DNA from: DATFYI01 sp035315125
GTDB taxonomy: Bacteria; Chloroflexota; Anaerolineae; Anaerolineales; Anaerolineaceae
Reading direction: 5' to 3'
Length of the DNA stretch: 17,035 nt
Assembly: GCA_035315125.1 (NCBI GenBank)
Contig: DATFYI010000200.1
Coordinates: 1 to 17,035 of the forward strand
The notes under the pieces were generated by a model, which did no database searches, had not been told where the DNA came from, and was given only the letters and a program-made list of their open reading frames with translations. Numbering within the stretch: the first letter of the stretch is position 1; every line of letters begins with the position of its first letter. Shown here piece by piece: positions 6,353 to 14,552 of this stretch. A program made the position numbers and the translations under genes.

Positions 6353-8686
6353 TCAATAGTGCGAACAGTTAAGCTGATCTAAATAAATCTGCCGGAATTT
6401 GTATGTGTTGAGATCCACTCGCCAGGCAAACAAAGTGTTTACCTGCGAGGTTGTATCATCCTTTAACCCCAGTGCCAAAACATCTGGCTGGTTCTGTCCC
6501 TGCACTTTGCAATTTCCCAACGCCCATTGAAAGTCACCCTTGATATTGGGTTGGACGAGTAGATCACCGACTTCAATTTTAGATCCGCCAAAATTGGTTT
6601 TCCCAAGATATTTCAATAACCAGACCATGATTATGTTATCCTGGGTCTGGACCAGCGAAAGCCCATATCCGTTAGTCTGGTCGGTTGGGATTTTAATCGT
6701 TTGAACCACTGTCAGATCGTTCGGGAAGGGTGGGTAATTAAGGCCGGTGTATTTATTTTTCAGCGAGCTCGCTTCGCTGGTGGCTGAAACTGTCGGAGCC
6801 GGTGAAGTATCTGGAACAGCAACTTTGGGTGGAGTCTGATTGCCCCAACGCAGGTTGCTGCCATCCGCGGCAAGCGGAATAATCGGGCTTTTATCGGTTT
6901 TTATCAGTTCAAGTGATTGATTCCAGGGGTCTTCTACTACCACTAGGCTTGCATCTGGCGCCCAAATTGCTTCAGGGTAATTGAAGCCAACTCCACTTTG
7001 TATTTGAGAGCGTGTGTCTGTTTGGTTGGGAGGTGAGACTTCGAGCGAAAGTGGAGAACTGCTGCTGTCAGATTGTTGGCCGTAAAAATAATATAAATCA
7101 CCGCTGGCAGATTGTATGGGCCAGGCCACATAGGTAAAAGTATTTGTGGTTGCATCCAGACCGTTGATCAAATTGGTGACCTGGCCAGTGGGTAAATCAA
7201 ATTGCCACAGACCAGTAGAGCTCAACTGGCTGGATGGACTTGCAACGAACAAAAATTGGCCATCTCTGCTCCAAGAAACCTGGCAACAAGGTAAAGTATC
7301 TGGTGGGATGATAAGATCTCCTCCTTCACTTGGAACAACCACAACCGAGTTTCCGGTATCTTTTGCCAATTGGGCGGCCAGCATCGTGCCATCTTCGGAC
7401 CAGGCCAGAGGGCGGAAAATCTGGTAAGGAGTAACTGCCCCGCCAGGTGGCAGAACATTGCTGACCAGGCTGGTGTTTTGATTGGTCTTGATTTTGATCA
7501 AGTTGATGCCATCCAGACCATAAGCCAAACTGGTACCGTCCGGAGACCAGAGCGGGTTAGAAATCTCTTTGGTCAGTTGATCTATTACGGTTCTCTGCAT
7601 GAAGGATTGACCTGATACTAAAACACGGCGGTTCCCGCCGTCAGCATCTGCCAGGATCAATTGGTTATTACTGATATAAGCTAATGTTCCATCTACTTGT
7701 GATACATCCATACCGGTCACCGGCGAGCTCTCATTGGTTATCTGGTCCAATGTCTTTCCGTCATAAGACATCCGCCAGATTTGTTGGTTGCTACTCTGGT
7801 CCAAAATAAAGTAGATCGGATGGGGTAAAATCGGCGGGCCACTGGAAGAAGGTGTGGCTGCCGGTGGGACGGCGGTTTGATTGGTGGTTGGTGAGAGAGG
7901 TGCTAGACTTAAAGTCGGGCTGGAGCTAGAAGTAAATAACAGCTGGGTGGGGGTTGCTGTGGCCGGTCCATGCCCAGGACCAGGTGCTGCGGTCACCTGG
8001 GAATTATTCTTTTGAACAAGAGCGATTGGGGTTTGGGTTTTACCGCTCATAGCGTCGATGATTGCCGGAAATTTACCGGAAATAATTGCATAAGCGATCA
8101 GGCCTAACAGGATCAGGAGTACCAGGATGATCAATCCCAGGATCAGCAAGATACGGCTGGATTTTTTAGGCGCCTTTTTCTTGCGAAACTGGCCTACTAG
8201 ATTTGGCTGTTCGGTGACGGTATCGGCTGGAGCAGTTTTATCAATTTCTTCGGGAGCTGGTTTGCTTGCAACGAGTTGCTCTTCAGAAAACGAACCTGCC
8301 GTTTGATCTGCCGCTGCTTGTGAGGGAGGGGTAACATCCGGTTTTTCTTCCACCTTGGTAACCGGAGCAGGGGATATATCAGGCTCTACTACCGGTGGAG
8401 GGGCACTGATAGGTTGTCCGGGTGGCGTCTCTGAAGTAGTAGTTGCCTGGTGAGAACGAAAGACCTGCAGCCCTTTTTGGGCCATTTTGCTTTCGGGGTT
8501 ATATTTCAGGCATTGCTCAAGCGTGGTAATCCGGTCAGCATCGTTTGGCATTGTCTCGACCAGCCAAATCCAGGCAGTTTCATTGTGAGGGTCATCCAGA
8601 ATGATCTGAAACAGGATTTCCCGGGCTTGTTCTTTATAACCGGCTTTAACCAGGCTAATTGCGTTTCCTAGCTGTTCTGAGGTCAT
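6353..8686 (-). CDS. Membrane protein with TPR-like N-terminus and extracytoplasmic TolB/WD40-like propeller
   Basis: The 777-residue protein has four parts. Residues 1-75 are a helical TPR-like unit (GYKEQAREILFQIILDDPHNETAWIWL...). Residues 82-165 are a Pro/Glu/Ala-rich linker. Residues 179-202 form one strongly hydrophobic helix after a basic stretch (RKKKAPKKSSR), predicting a cytosolic N-terminus. Residues 221-290 are a Thr/Pro/Ser-rich stalk. Residues about 290-650 contain repeated PD40/TolB-type blades with WSPDGTSLAY, LAWSEDGTMLAA and VSWSRDGQFLFVAS. Residues 660-777 form an unrecognised C-terminal domain. The layout suggests a sensor or scaffold linking cytosolic partners to an outside ligand; no catalytic motif is seen. 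The ATG at 8686 has only a weak ribosome site (GAGAA), but the TPR begins right after it. The gene converges with the YedF-like gene, 17 bases from stop to stop. Confidence 0.75.
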   Translation of the reverse strand: MTSEQLGNAISLVKAGYKEQAREILFQIILDDPHNETAWIWLVETMPNDADRITTLEQCLKYNPESKMAQKGLQVFRSHQATTTSETPPGQPISAPPPVVEPDISPAPVTKVEEKPDVTPPSQAAADQTAGSFSEEQLVASKPAPEEIDKTAPADTVTEQPNLVGQFRKKKAPKKSSRILLILGLIILVLLILLGLIAYAIISGKFPAIIDAMSGKTQTPIALVQKNNSQVTAAPGPGHGPATATPTQLLFTSSSSPTLSLAPLSPTTNQTAVPPAATPSSSGPPILPHPIYFILDQSSNQQIWRMSYDGKTLDQITNESSPVTGMDVSQVDGTLAYISNNQLILADADGGNRRVLVSGQSFMQRTVIDQLTKEISNPLWSPDGTSLAYGLDGINLIKIKTNQNTSLVSNVLPPGGAVTPYQIFRPLAWSEDGTMLAAQLAKDTGNSVVVVPSEGGDLIIPPDTLPCCQVSWSRDGQFLFVASPSSQLSSTGLWQFDLPTGQVTNLINGLDATTNTFTYVAWPIQSASGDLYYFYGQQSDSSSSPLSLEVSPPNQTDTRSQIQSGVGFNYPEAIWAPDASLVVVEDPWNQSLELIKTDKSPIIPLAADGSNLRWGNQTPPKVAVPDTSPAPTVSATSEASSLKNKYTGLNYPPFPNDLTVVQTIKIPTDQTNGYGLSLVQTQDNIIMVWLLKYLGKTNFGGSKIEVGDLLVQPNIKGDFQWALGNCKVQGQNQPDVLALGLKDDTTSQVNTLFAWRVDLNTYKFRQIYLDQLNCSHY

Positions 8687-8833
8687 GAGCTATTCTCTAT
8701 CCGGTCCTGTTTTCTAAATCCAGAAGAAGAAAAACTTGTTTCATATTAAGTTTAGCACTAATTTAAAACCGAAATTTCATCTGACCTGCCAGATTGGATC
8801 ACAAGAGAGTGTGTATTCAATTTGATCGTTTCA

Positions 8834-9739
8834 TCAAGCGCCGGGAGCGAAATAGATGATGGCAACTCCAATGATCGAAACAAGGGTACCAATCACCGCT
8901 CTCTGGCTGACCTGTTCTTTAAACACCCACCGTACGATCGGTAGCATAACGATAGGAGTTAATGCCATCAATGTTGAAGCCAGGCCAACATACGTGTTTT
9001 GGATTGCCACCAATGACATCCAAACTCCAATAAAAGGCCCAACCACACTTCCAAAAATAATATATTTCAGTGCAGTGCGTTTTTCTAAAACCACTTGAAG
9101 GGTTGGCCCGGCTTGCTTCAGGAAAAAAGTGCCAATCCACAAAGCGGACATTGCTACTAACATGCGAATGACTACCCCCGAGAGGGCGGGAAAATTATTG
9201 TACAGGCCTTTTTTTGCCAGTATCAGCCCACCTGCCTGACCTAATGCGCCGCCAAACGCACACAGTATACCCAAAACATACCGGCGCTGGTTTACAGGCT
9301 GGTTATCTGGGTTGCTTCTTTCGAGGATTACGATTGATATACCGGCGACTGCCAGGCAGATCCCACTAATCTCGATTATACTGAGTCGTTCATCCAGGAA
9401 AATCCAGGCCAACAAAGCACTGATTACAGGTACTACGGCCATGATCAAGGTCGCAATCCTTGCGCCAATCAAAACATAAGCCTGGAGCAGGCAGGCATCG
9501 CCAATAATTAAACCGACAATCCCCGAAATACCCAACCAAAACCAGCGATCCAAACCAGCGTTCAGTGGGATGACTTGCCCTTGGAGAAAAAAATGAGCTG
9601 TGATTAAAAGGATGACCGCAAATAACAACCTCATGCGATTGACAACAACAGAACCGACCTGTTCGCCAGCCCTGGTAAAAAAGATTGAGCTCAATGCCCA
9701 ACAAATTGCTGTGACAATCGCTGCGATTTCTCCAATCAT
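8834..9739 (-). CDS. EamA-family (DMT) drug/metabolite transporter
   Basis: The 301-residue form begins MIGEIAAIVTAICWALSS, the usual start of EamA-type transporters. It has about ten membrane helices in two EamA repeats, roughly residues 3-135 and 150-295. A typical inner motif is VNRMRLLFAVILL near the end of helix 2, and the second repeat ends with RAVIGTLVSIIGVAIIYF. Substrates in this superfamily vary (amino acids, nucleotide sugars, purines and others) and cannot be told here. The frame is open upstream to an ATG at 9859, which has AGGA close by and would add 40 residues (LIYSSGFVGLDAWMGG...). I prefer 9739 because homologues start there, although its ribosome site is poor. It follows xylB on the same strand (stop of xylB at 9881), so the two are probably co-transcribed. 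Confidence 0.85.
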   Translation of the reverse strand: MIGEIAAIVTAICWALSSIFFTRAGEQVGSVVVNRMRLLFAVILLITAHFFLQGQVIPLNAGLDRWFWLGISGIVGLIIGDACLLQAYVLIGARIATLIMAVVPVISALLAWIFLDERLSIIEISGICLAVAGISIVILERSNPDNQPVNQRRYVLGILCAFGGALGQAGGLILAKKGLYNNFPALSGVVIRMLVAMSALWIGTFFLKQAGPTLQVVLEKRTALKYIIFGSVVGPFIGVWMSLVAIQNTYVGLASTLMALTPIVMLPIVRWVFKEQVSQRAVIGTLVSIIGVAIIYFAPGA

Positions 9740-9880
9740 CTGGTTCTTTGAGTTCCTTGAATTACTTGTGTCTTTATGTTGTTTGAAGAGGATGCCCGCT
9801 GTTAAAATTCCACCCATCCAGGCATCGAGTCCAACAAATCCCGAAGAATATATCAGCATTTTCCTGGAGCGGATGCCGAA

Positions 9881-11374
9881 CTAAATTCCGATACTCCTTA
9901 AAGCCGGATAGATCTGGCAATACTTTTGATAAATATCTTTATAAAGGTTTACGTATTCTGGCTGGGGAAGCACAGGGTTCTCATTCTGTCTTACAGTTTG
10001 CTTACAGGCGTCCCAGCAATCCTGATAGACTTTTGCACCAACTCCTGCCAGTAAGGCGGCTCCCCTGGCGGTGGCCTCCTGGGTGCTGCTGACGTAAACC
10101 GGTCGTTGGAAGATATCAGCCTGAAGCTGCAGCCAGAGTGGATGGCTTGTCGCCCCACCGCTTGCCAGAATTCGTTCAAAAGGGATGCCCATTTCGATCA
10201 TTAATTCTAGACCCTGGCGCAGAGCGAAAACGACCCCTTCCATGACAGCACGCACTATGTGGCGACGGTCGTGACGCAAAGTCAATCCGACAAATGCCGC
10301 TTTGGCGTTGGGGTCCATCAGTGGCGTACGCTCACCGGCCAGGTAGGGCAAGAAAAACAGCCCTTCTGCACCGGCCGGCACCTGAGATGCCATAGTTGCA
10401 AGCGACTGGTAATCATATCCGGTCACGACATTATCACGCAGCCATTTTAAGGATAACCCGGCGGCCAGCGTAGCAGCTTCAAGGTGCCACACATCCGGCA
10501 AGACGTGGCAGAAGAAATGAATCCGCAGGGCCGGATCAGGAATGGGCTTTAATGTAGGGGAAAAAAGTTGTCCACCGGTGCCAATTGTACAGGAAATCAG
10601 CCCGGGCTCAATTACCCCCTGGGCCAGAGCCTGGAGGGCTTGATCGCTGCCGCCGAAAACTACCGGCGTGCCTGGCAGCAAACCGGTTGCCTCGGCTACC
10701 TCGGGTAGAAGCTGGCCGGCTATTTCCCAGGAGGGTTGGATTGTTGGGAGCAAATTGGGGTCGATTTGGAGCGTATTTAGTAAAGGCTTACTCCATTCAT
10801 GATTGACTGGATCAAATAATAAAGTTGAGGCTGCATCACTGGGTTCGCTGCCCAAAATACCGGTCAGCCTGTAGCGCAAGTAATCTTTTGGCAGCAGCAG
10901 TGTGCTGGTTGTCCGATAGCTATCTGGTTCGTTTTCCCTGATCCAAAGCCAGGATGCCAGCATAAACCCGGTTGCCAGCGGGTTACCTGTCCAGTTATAT
11001 AATTTTTCAATTCCAATCTGGCGGTAAACCTGGTCAACCTGCTGGCGGCTGCGTTGGTCTGCCCACAGAATAGCAGATCGAACTGTTTTTCCTTTTTTAT
11101 CCAGGCACACAGTCGTATGCATTTGTCCTGCCAGGCTGATTGCCGCGATGCTTTCCGCCGATAGACCGGATTGTCGCAGGGCTTGAGACATGGTTGTTAA
11201 TGCAGCGCGGTACCAGGTTTCAGGGTTTTGTTCTGCCCAACCAGGCTGTGGTGAGTTAATTGGATAATCGTACAAAGCATTTGCCAGCAGTTTGCCATTG
11301 ACGTCAGTAATGACAGTTTTTGTGCCTGATGTGCCTAAGTCAATGCCCATCAAGGCAGAGGGAGAGTTGCTCAT
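9881..11374 (-). CDS. xylB: Xylulokinase
   Basis: The 497-residue FGGY-family kinase phosphorylates D-xylulose to xylulose 5-phosphate using ATP and feeds the pentose phosphate pathway. The N-terminal phosphate-1 motif MGIDLGTSGTKT spans residues 9-20. The substrate loop GQMH is at 83-86 and WADQRS at 104-109. DYLRYRLTG and SDAAST follow at about 164-185. GGSDQAL at 241-247 carries the catalytic-base Asp244. The C-terminal domain has CTIGTGGQ, FLPYLAGERTP and ASGGATSHPLWLQLQADIFQRPV, typical of XylB. The length equals that of usual XylB proteins (about 480-500). Residues Thr87-Thr88 replace the Gly-Ala that follows the His in the E. coli enzyme, so a different ketose is conceivable. The ribosome site before the ATG at 11374 is weak. 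The gene diverges from tex and probably heads a two-gene transcript with the EamA transporter. Confidence 0.92.
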   Translation of the reverse strand: MSNSPSALMGIDLGTSGTKTVITDVNGKLLANALYDYPINSPQPGWAEQNPETWYRAALTTMSQALRQSGLSAESIAAISLAGQMHTTVCLDKKGKTVRSAILWADQRSRQQVDQVYRQIGIEKLYNWTGNPLATGFMLASWLWIRENEPDSYRTTSTLLLPKDYLRYRLTGILGSEPSDAASTLLFDPVNHEWSKPLLNTLQIDPNLLPTIQPSWEIAGQLLPEVAEATGLLPGTPVVFGGSDQALQALAQGVIEPGLISCTIGTGGQLFSPTLKPIPDPALRIHFFCHVLPDVWHLEAATLAAGLSLKWLRDNVVTGYDYQSLATMASQVPAGAEGLFFLPYLAGERTPLMDPNAKAAFVGLTLRHDRRHIVRAVMEGVVFALRQGLELMIEMGIPFERILASGGATSHPLWLQLQADIFQRPVYVSSTQEATARGAALLAGVGAKVYQDCWDACKQTVRQNENPVLPQPEYVNLYKDIYQKYCQIYPALRSIGI

Positions 11375-11557
11375 TCTAAAATGTCCAGATCGAAATGTGG
11401 GATCGGAAGGATGCCAATTAGCCGGCGATCCTGTGATGGGATTGATTGTACTATATTTTATGCAGCCCTAGCTTTGTATTGCCAAGTTGCTGCTCCACGA
11501 TCCCGCCAGTAGCCAGACTAGATGTTATACTTATAAATCCCTGAAGGTAATGAACTG
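11375..11557. promoter_or_regulatory. Divergent promoter region of xylB and tex
   Basis: For tex (plus), TG-T-TATACT at 11523-11531 is an extended -10 element 26 bases before the ATG, followed by GAAGG as ribosome site. For xylB (minus), TTGGCA (11485-11480) and TAAAAT (11460-11455) have a 19-base spacer, longer than ideal. No obvious XylR-like palindrome is visible. These are motif matches only. Confidence 0.4.
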
Positions 11558-13693
11558 ATGATTCCCCATGTTAGCCAGATTGCTTCCCAGTTAAACCTGA
11601 AACCCGATCAGGTATCCGCGGCTGTCGAGCTGCTGGATGGGGGCAACACAGTTCCATTTATTGCTCGCTACCGCAAAGAAGTTACCGGTACGATGGATGA
11701 GGAACAGCTCCGCCAAACGGCTGCTCTGCTTGAAAAATTACGAACTTTAGATGACCGGCGTACAGCAATCCTTGCTTCGATTGAAGAACAAGGCAAGCTG
11801 ACGCCCGAGCTTCGCAAGCAACTCGATCAGGCTGATTCGCTTACGTCATTAGAAGATCTTTACCAGCCCTACCGGCCTAAACGCAGAACACGCGCCAGCA
11901 TAGCGCGCGAAAAAGGGTTGCAGGGTCTGGCAGATATCATTTTGCAGCAGCCTGTGCCGTCCAAACGCCCCGAACAAGTTGCTCAATCCTATCTAAACGA
12001 TCAGGTAACCAGCATTGACGAGGCCCTGGCCGGGGCGCGCGATATTGTCGCTGAAACGATCAGCGATCATCCTGATGTGCGCCGGCTAACCCGCCAGAAG
12101 GCGCTGCAGTCTGGCACCTGCAGCAGCAAGAAAATTGCCTCTGGCGAGGACGCTCGCCTGGTTTATGAAACGTATTATGATTTCAATTATCGCATCGATC
12201 GTTTGCGTCCGCACCAGGTTCTGGCCCTCAACCGCGGCGAATCTGAAAAAGTATTGCGGGTCAAAGTGGAAGTCCAGGAAAAAGATTGGCAGACTGCCAT
12301 CCACTTCGTCTTCAAACCCGATCAACGCTCGCCTTTTTGCGAACAACTGCTGCTTGCCATGGCAGATGCGGCGGAAAGACTGCTGCTGCCGGCCATTGAG
12401 CGAGATGTCCGCCGGGAGTTGACTGAGAAGGCTGAAACCCAGGCGATCAATGTTTTCGCAACCAACTTGAGGGCGCTGTTGACTCAACCGCCCCTGTCAG
12501 GCTATACCGTCATGGGCATCGATCCGGGCTTTCGCACCGGCAGCAAGGTTGCTGTGGTTGATCCCACCGGAAAGGTGTTGGCTACCGAGACTATTTACCC
12601 TCATGAACCACACAATCGAATAAAAGAATCACTGGATAGCTTAAAAGGCCTATCTCAGAAACACCTAGTAAATCTGGCTTCGATTGGCAACGGCACCGCT
12701 TCGCGTGAGACAGAACAATTAATAGTGCAGCTTATCAAACTTGTAGATGGACTGCGCTACGTGATCACCAGTGAAGCCGGGGCAAGCGTTTACAGCGCCA
12801 GCCCATTAGCGCGAGCAGAGCTGCCCGGCCTGGATGTAAGCATGCGCGGGGCGGTTTCGATTGCACGGCGGGTGCAGGACCCGCTGGCAGAGCTGGTCAA
12901 GATCGAGCCTAAGGCAATTGGGGTGGGCATGTACCAGCATGATGTCGATCAAGCTGCTCTGGAACGAGCTTTAGCCGGAGTGGTCGAAAGCGTGGTGAAC
13001 CAGGTCGGCGTTGACGTCAATACGGCTTCGCCGGCTTTGTTGGCTTACATCGCCGGCATCGGCCCGAAACTGGCTGAAAGAATTGTGGCTTACCGTGACG
13101 AACAGGGCATATTTAAGAACCGCACCCAGTTGAGAGAAGTATCCGGTTTAGGTCCAAAAGCGTTTGAGCAGTCGGCCGGTTTCTTGAGAATTCGAGATGG
13201 CGATAATCCGTTGGATGCCAGTGCAATCCATCCTGAAAGCTATGCGGTTACTTTGGCGCTGCTCAAAAAGGCCAGCCTGGCAGTAAATAGTTCGCCGGAT
13301 CAGCGCAAGAACGCCCTGGACTCGCTCAGGCAGCGCCAGACGATGGATGAGTTGGCGGCCGAACTGGGCTGTGGTTTACCCACCCTGAATGATATTGTTG
13401 AACAGCTCCTGCGCCCGGGACGAGATCCACGCCAGGATTTGCCTGTGCCCATTCTGCGCAGCGACGTGCTCTCGATGGAAGACCTGGCAGACGGCATGCA
13501 CTTAAAAGGTACTGTACGGAATGTGGTGGATTTTGGTGCGTTTGTCGATATTGGTGTCAAACAAGATGGCCTGCTTCACCGCAGCCAGTTCCCGGTAGGA
13601 ACTGTGCTGCATGTTGGGGACATCATCGACCTGGAAATTCTAAAAATAGAACCCGAGCGCGGACGGATTTCACTAAAATTATCCGGCGATTAA
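11558..13693 (+). CDS. tex: Tex family RNA-binding transcription accessory protein
   Basis: The 711-residue protein has the full Tex order. An N-terminal helical region (about 1-110) holds FIARYRKEVTG (34-44) and LYQPYRPKRRTRA. A central helical part follows. A YqgF/RNase H-like domain begins around 316 with GYTVMGIDPGFRTGSKVAVVD. Two helix-hairpin-helix units lie at about 486-545 (NTASPALLAYIAGIGPKLAERIV and VSGLGPKA). A C-terminal S1 RNA-binding domain spans about 646-709 (GTVRNVVDFGAFVDIGVKQDGLLH). Tex proteins bind nucleic acids and act in the cytosol in transcription and RNA handling; they resemble eukaryotic Spt6. The length is only slightly below usual, with nothing missing. The start at 11558 has GAAGG 10 bases upstream. 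The DsrE-family gene follows after 23 bases and is probably co-transcribed. Confidence 0.95.
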   Translation: MIPHVSQIASQLNLKPDQVSAAVELLDGGNTVPFIARYRKEVTGTMDEEQLRQTAALLEKLRTLDDRRTAILASIEEQGKLTPELRKQLDQADSLTSLEDLYQPYRPKRRTRASIAREKGLQGLADIILQQPVPSKRPEQVAQSYLNDQVTSIDEALAGARDIVAETISDHPDVRRLTRQKALQSGTCSSKKIASGEDARLVYETYYDFNYRIDRLRPHQVLALNRGESEKVLRVKVEVQEKDWQTAIHFVFKPDQRSPFCEQLLLAMADAAERLLLPAIERDVRRELTEKAETQAINVFATNLRALLTQPPLSGYTVMGIDPGFRTGSKVAVVDPTGKVLATETIYPHEPHNRIKESLDSLKGLSQKHLVNLASIGNGTASRETEQLIVQLIKLVDGLRYVITSEAGASVYSASPLARAELPGLDVSMRGAVSIARRVQDPLAELVKIEPKAIGVGMYQHDVDQAALERALAGVVESVVNQVGVDVNTASPALLAYIAGIGPKLAERIVAYRDEQGIFKNRTQLREVSGLGPKAFEQSAGFLRIRDGDNPLDASAIHPESYAVTLALLKKASLAVNSSPDQRKNALDSLRQRQTMDELAAELGCGLPTLNDIVEQLLRPGRDPRQDLPVPILRSDVLSMEDLADGMHLKGTVRNVVDFGAFVDIGVKQDGLLHRSQFPVGTVLHVGDIIDLEILKIEPERGRISLKLSGD

Positions 13694-13716
13694 GCAATGA
13701 TCTGGAAAGAAGGGAA

Positions 13717-14070
13717 ATGATGAAAGAATTCAAGGTTGTATTCCATCTGGATGAGGATACAGCGGGTCGGGTGAACAAGGCCCTGAATAACATTCGCAAT
13801 CTGCTAGTGGACCTGGGCGAGGAAAATGTTGACATCGAAGTGGTTGCGAATGGCACGGCTGTCAATGCGCTGCGAAAATCAAATGAAGGCCAGGGTCATA
13901 AACTGGCCGCGCTTGCCAAAAAAGGGGTCACCTTTGCTGCCTGTGGCAATTCCATGAAGCATCTGGAGATCCAGGCAAGCGATTTAATGGAATATGCCAC
14001 GGTGGTCGATTCGGGCATCGGGGAGTTGGTAAAAAAACAGGCTCAGGGCTGGGCGTATATCCGTCCATAA
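13717..14070 (+). CDS. DsrE/DsrF-like family protein
   Basis: The 117-residue protein has the DsrE-like alpha/beta fold pattern: KVVFHLDED at the start, then NNIRNLLVDLG, DIEVVANGTAV and GVTFAACGNSMK. Cys76 is the conserved Cys that in related sulfur relay proteins (DsrE, TusD) carries persulfide. The last third (ASDLMEYATVVDSGIGELVKKQAQGWAYIRP) matches the common end of the small cytosolic DsrE proteins. Two adjacent ATG codons (13717 and 13720) are possible starts; AGAAGGG lies just before, and the second has the better spacing. It follows tex by 23 bases on the same strand. It belongs to a different DsrE subfamily from the YedF-like gene at 5985. No DsrF, DsrH or TusA partner is seen, so a role in sulfur transfer is uncertain. 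Confidence 0.85.
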   Translation: MMKEFKVVFHLDEDTAGRVNKALNNIRNLLVDLGEENVDIEVVANGTAVNALRKSNEGQGHKLAALAKKGVTFAACGNSMKHLEIQASDLMEYATVVDSGIGELVKKQAQGWAYIRP

Positions 14071-14238
14071 ACCGGCAGAGTGGTAATGATTTTTATCCAA
14101 ACCTTTCAACGAGTTGTTTTTTGATTCCCCTTTTCAGATAAAAGCGGCTAGTGGGTGGAGTCTTAGTGAAAATATATGTTAGTAAAGTGTCTGAATTTTC
14201 ATTAATACAGACATTACTGAACCCGTGATCATTATTAT
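14071..14238. other. Intergenic region between DsrE gene and tRNA-derived repeats
   Basis: No gene is visible. The stretch AGTAA-AG-TGTCTG (14181-14193) can pair with CAGACATTACT (14208-14218) as an 11-base stem with a 2-base bulge and an AT-rich loop. It lies 3' of the DsrE gene on the plus strand and also 3' of the tRNA unit on the minus strand, so it could end either transcript. A proper U-tract is lacking on both sides. Confidence 0.35.
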
Positions 14239-14293
14239 GTGGGCGCGAGAGGGCTCGAATAGCATACCCCTTGTGGGTACCACCGAACCTCTT
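14239..14293 (-). repeat. tRNA-Val 3'-end repeat, copy 1 (distal)
   Basis: Positions 14239-14259 are identical to the last part of the tRNA-Val gene (T-loop, 3' T-stem, 3' acceptor strand, discriminator and one more base). Next comes a small stem TACCC/GGGTA (14265-14269 and 14275-14279), then CGAACCTC (14284-14291), which matches the variable region of the tRNA. The 5' half of a tRNA is absent, so this is not a tRNA gene. Confidence 0.8.
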
Positions 14294-14310
14294 GGCATTG
14301 AAAATAGGAA

Positions 14311-14364
14311 GTGGGCGCGAGAGGGCTCGAATAAAATACCCCTACGGGTACCGACGAACCTCTT
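14311..14364 (-). repeat. tRNA-Val 3'-end repeat, copy 2 (proximal)
   Basis: It has the same layout as copy 1: a 22-base core shared with copy 1 (14311-14332), the stem TACCC/GGGTA (14337-14341 and 14346-14350), and CGAACCTCTT (14355-14364). AATAGG or AATAATAGG precedes copies 2 and 3. Starts of the three cores are 72 and 62 bases apart. Transcription through the tRNA would include both copies in the 3' trailer. Confidence 0.8.
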
Positions 14365-14373
14365 AATAATAGG

Positions 14374-14448
14374 TGGGCGCGAGAGGGCTCGAACCTCCGA
14401 ACCTCACGGATGTGAACCGTGCGCTCTGACCAACTGAGCTACGCGCCC
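14374..14448 (-). tRNA. tRNA-Val (anticodon CAC)
   Basis: On the minus strand the 75-base sequence folds as a complete cloverleaf. The acceptor is GGGCGCG/CGCGCCC (14442-14448 with 14375-14381). The D-stem is GCTC/GAGC. The anticodon stem CACGG/CCGTG encloses loop TTCACAT, with anticodon CAC at 14414-14412, reading GUG (valine). The T-stem is GGAGG/CCTCT (with one G-U pair) with loop TTCGAGC. The discriminator is A, and the 3' CCA is not encoded (CCT follows). The variable region has 6 bases (AGGTTC) instead of the more usual 5. A near-consensus promoter lies directly upstream, and two copies of its 3' end lie downstream. Confidence 0.95.
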
Positions 14449-14460
14449 AAGCAGGTTTTG

Positions 14461-14489
14461 ATTATAGCAAAGGAAAGTAGCTTTGGCAA
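14461..14489 (-). promoter_or_regulatory. tRNA-Val promoter
   Basis: Read on the minus strand, TTGCCA (14489-14484), a 17-base spacer and a perfect TATAAT (14466-14461) lie 12 bases before the tRNA 5' end. This leaves a leader of about 5 bases. The match and placement are typical of strong tRNA promoters and show that the tRNA is not dependent on read-through from pst. Confidence 0.75.
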
Positions 14490-14552
14490 GGATTCGCACA
14501 AAGCCCCGATTTTGGCGGTCTTCCCTTTCCCCTTAAAAAGAGTCAATCAGAT

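Noticed and set aside
14107..14122. CAAC-GA-GTTG followed by six T as a terminator of the tex-DsrE transcript
   Set aside because: A 4-base stem with a 2-base loop cannot form a stable terminator hairpin.
14239..14393. Possible CRISPR array or att sites
   Set aside because: There are only three units, with spacing of 72 and 62 bases, similar rather than unique intervening sequence, and no cas or integrase gene. The tRNA origin explains them.
14225..14437. A plus-strand ORF of 70 codons with repeated W-A-R-E-G-S-N units
   Set aside because: It is an antisense reading of the tRNA-Val gene and its two 3'-end copies. The repeat arises from the tRNA sequence, not from a protein.
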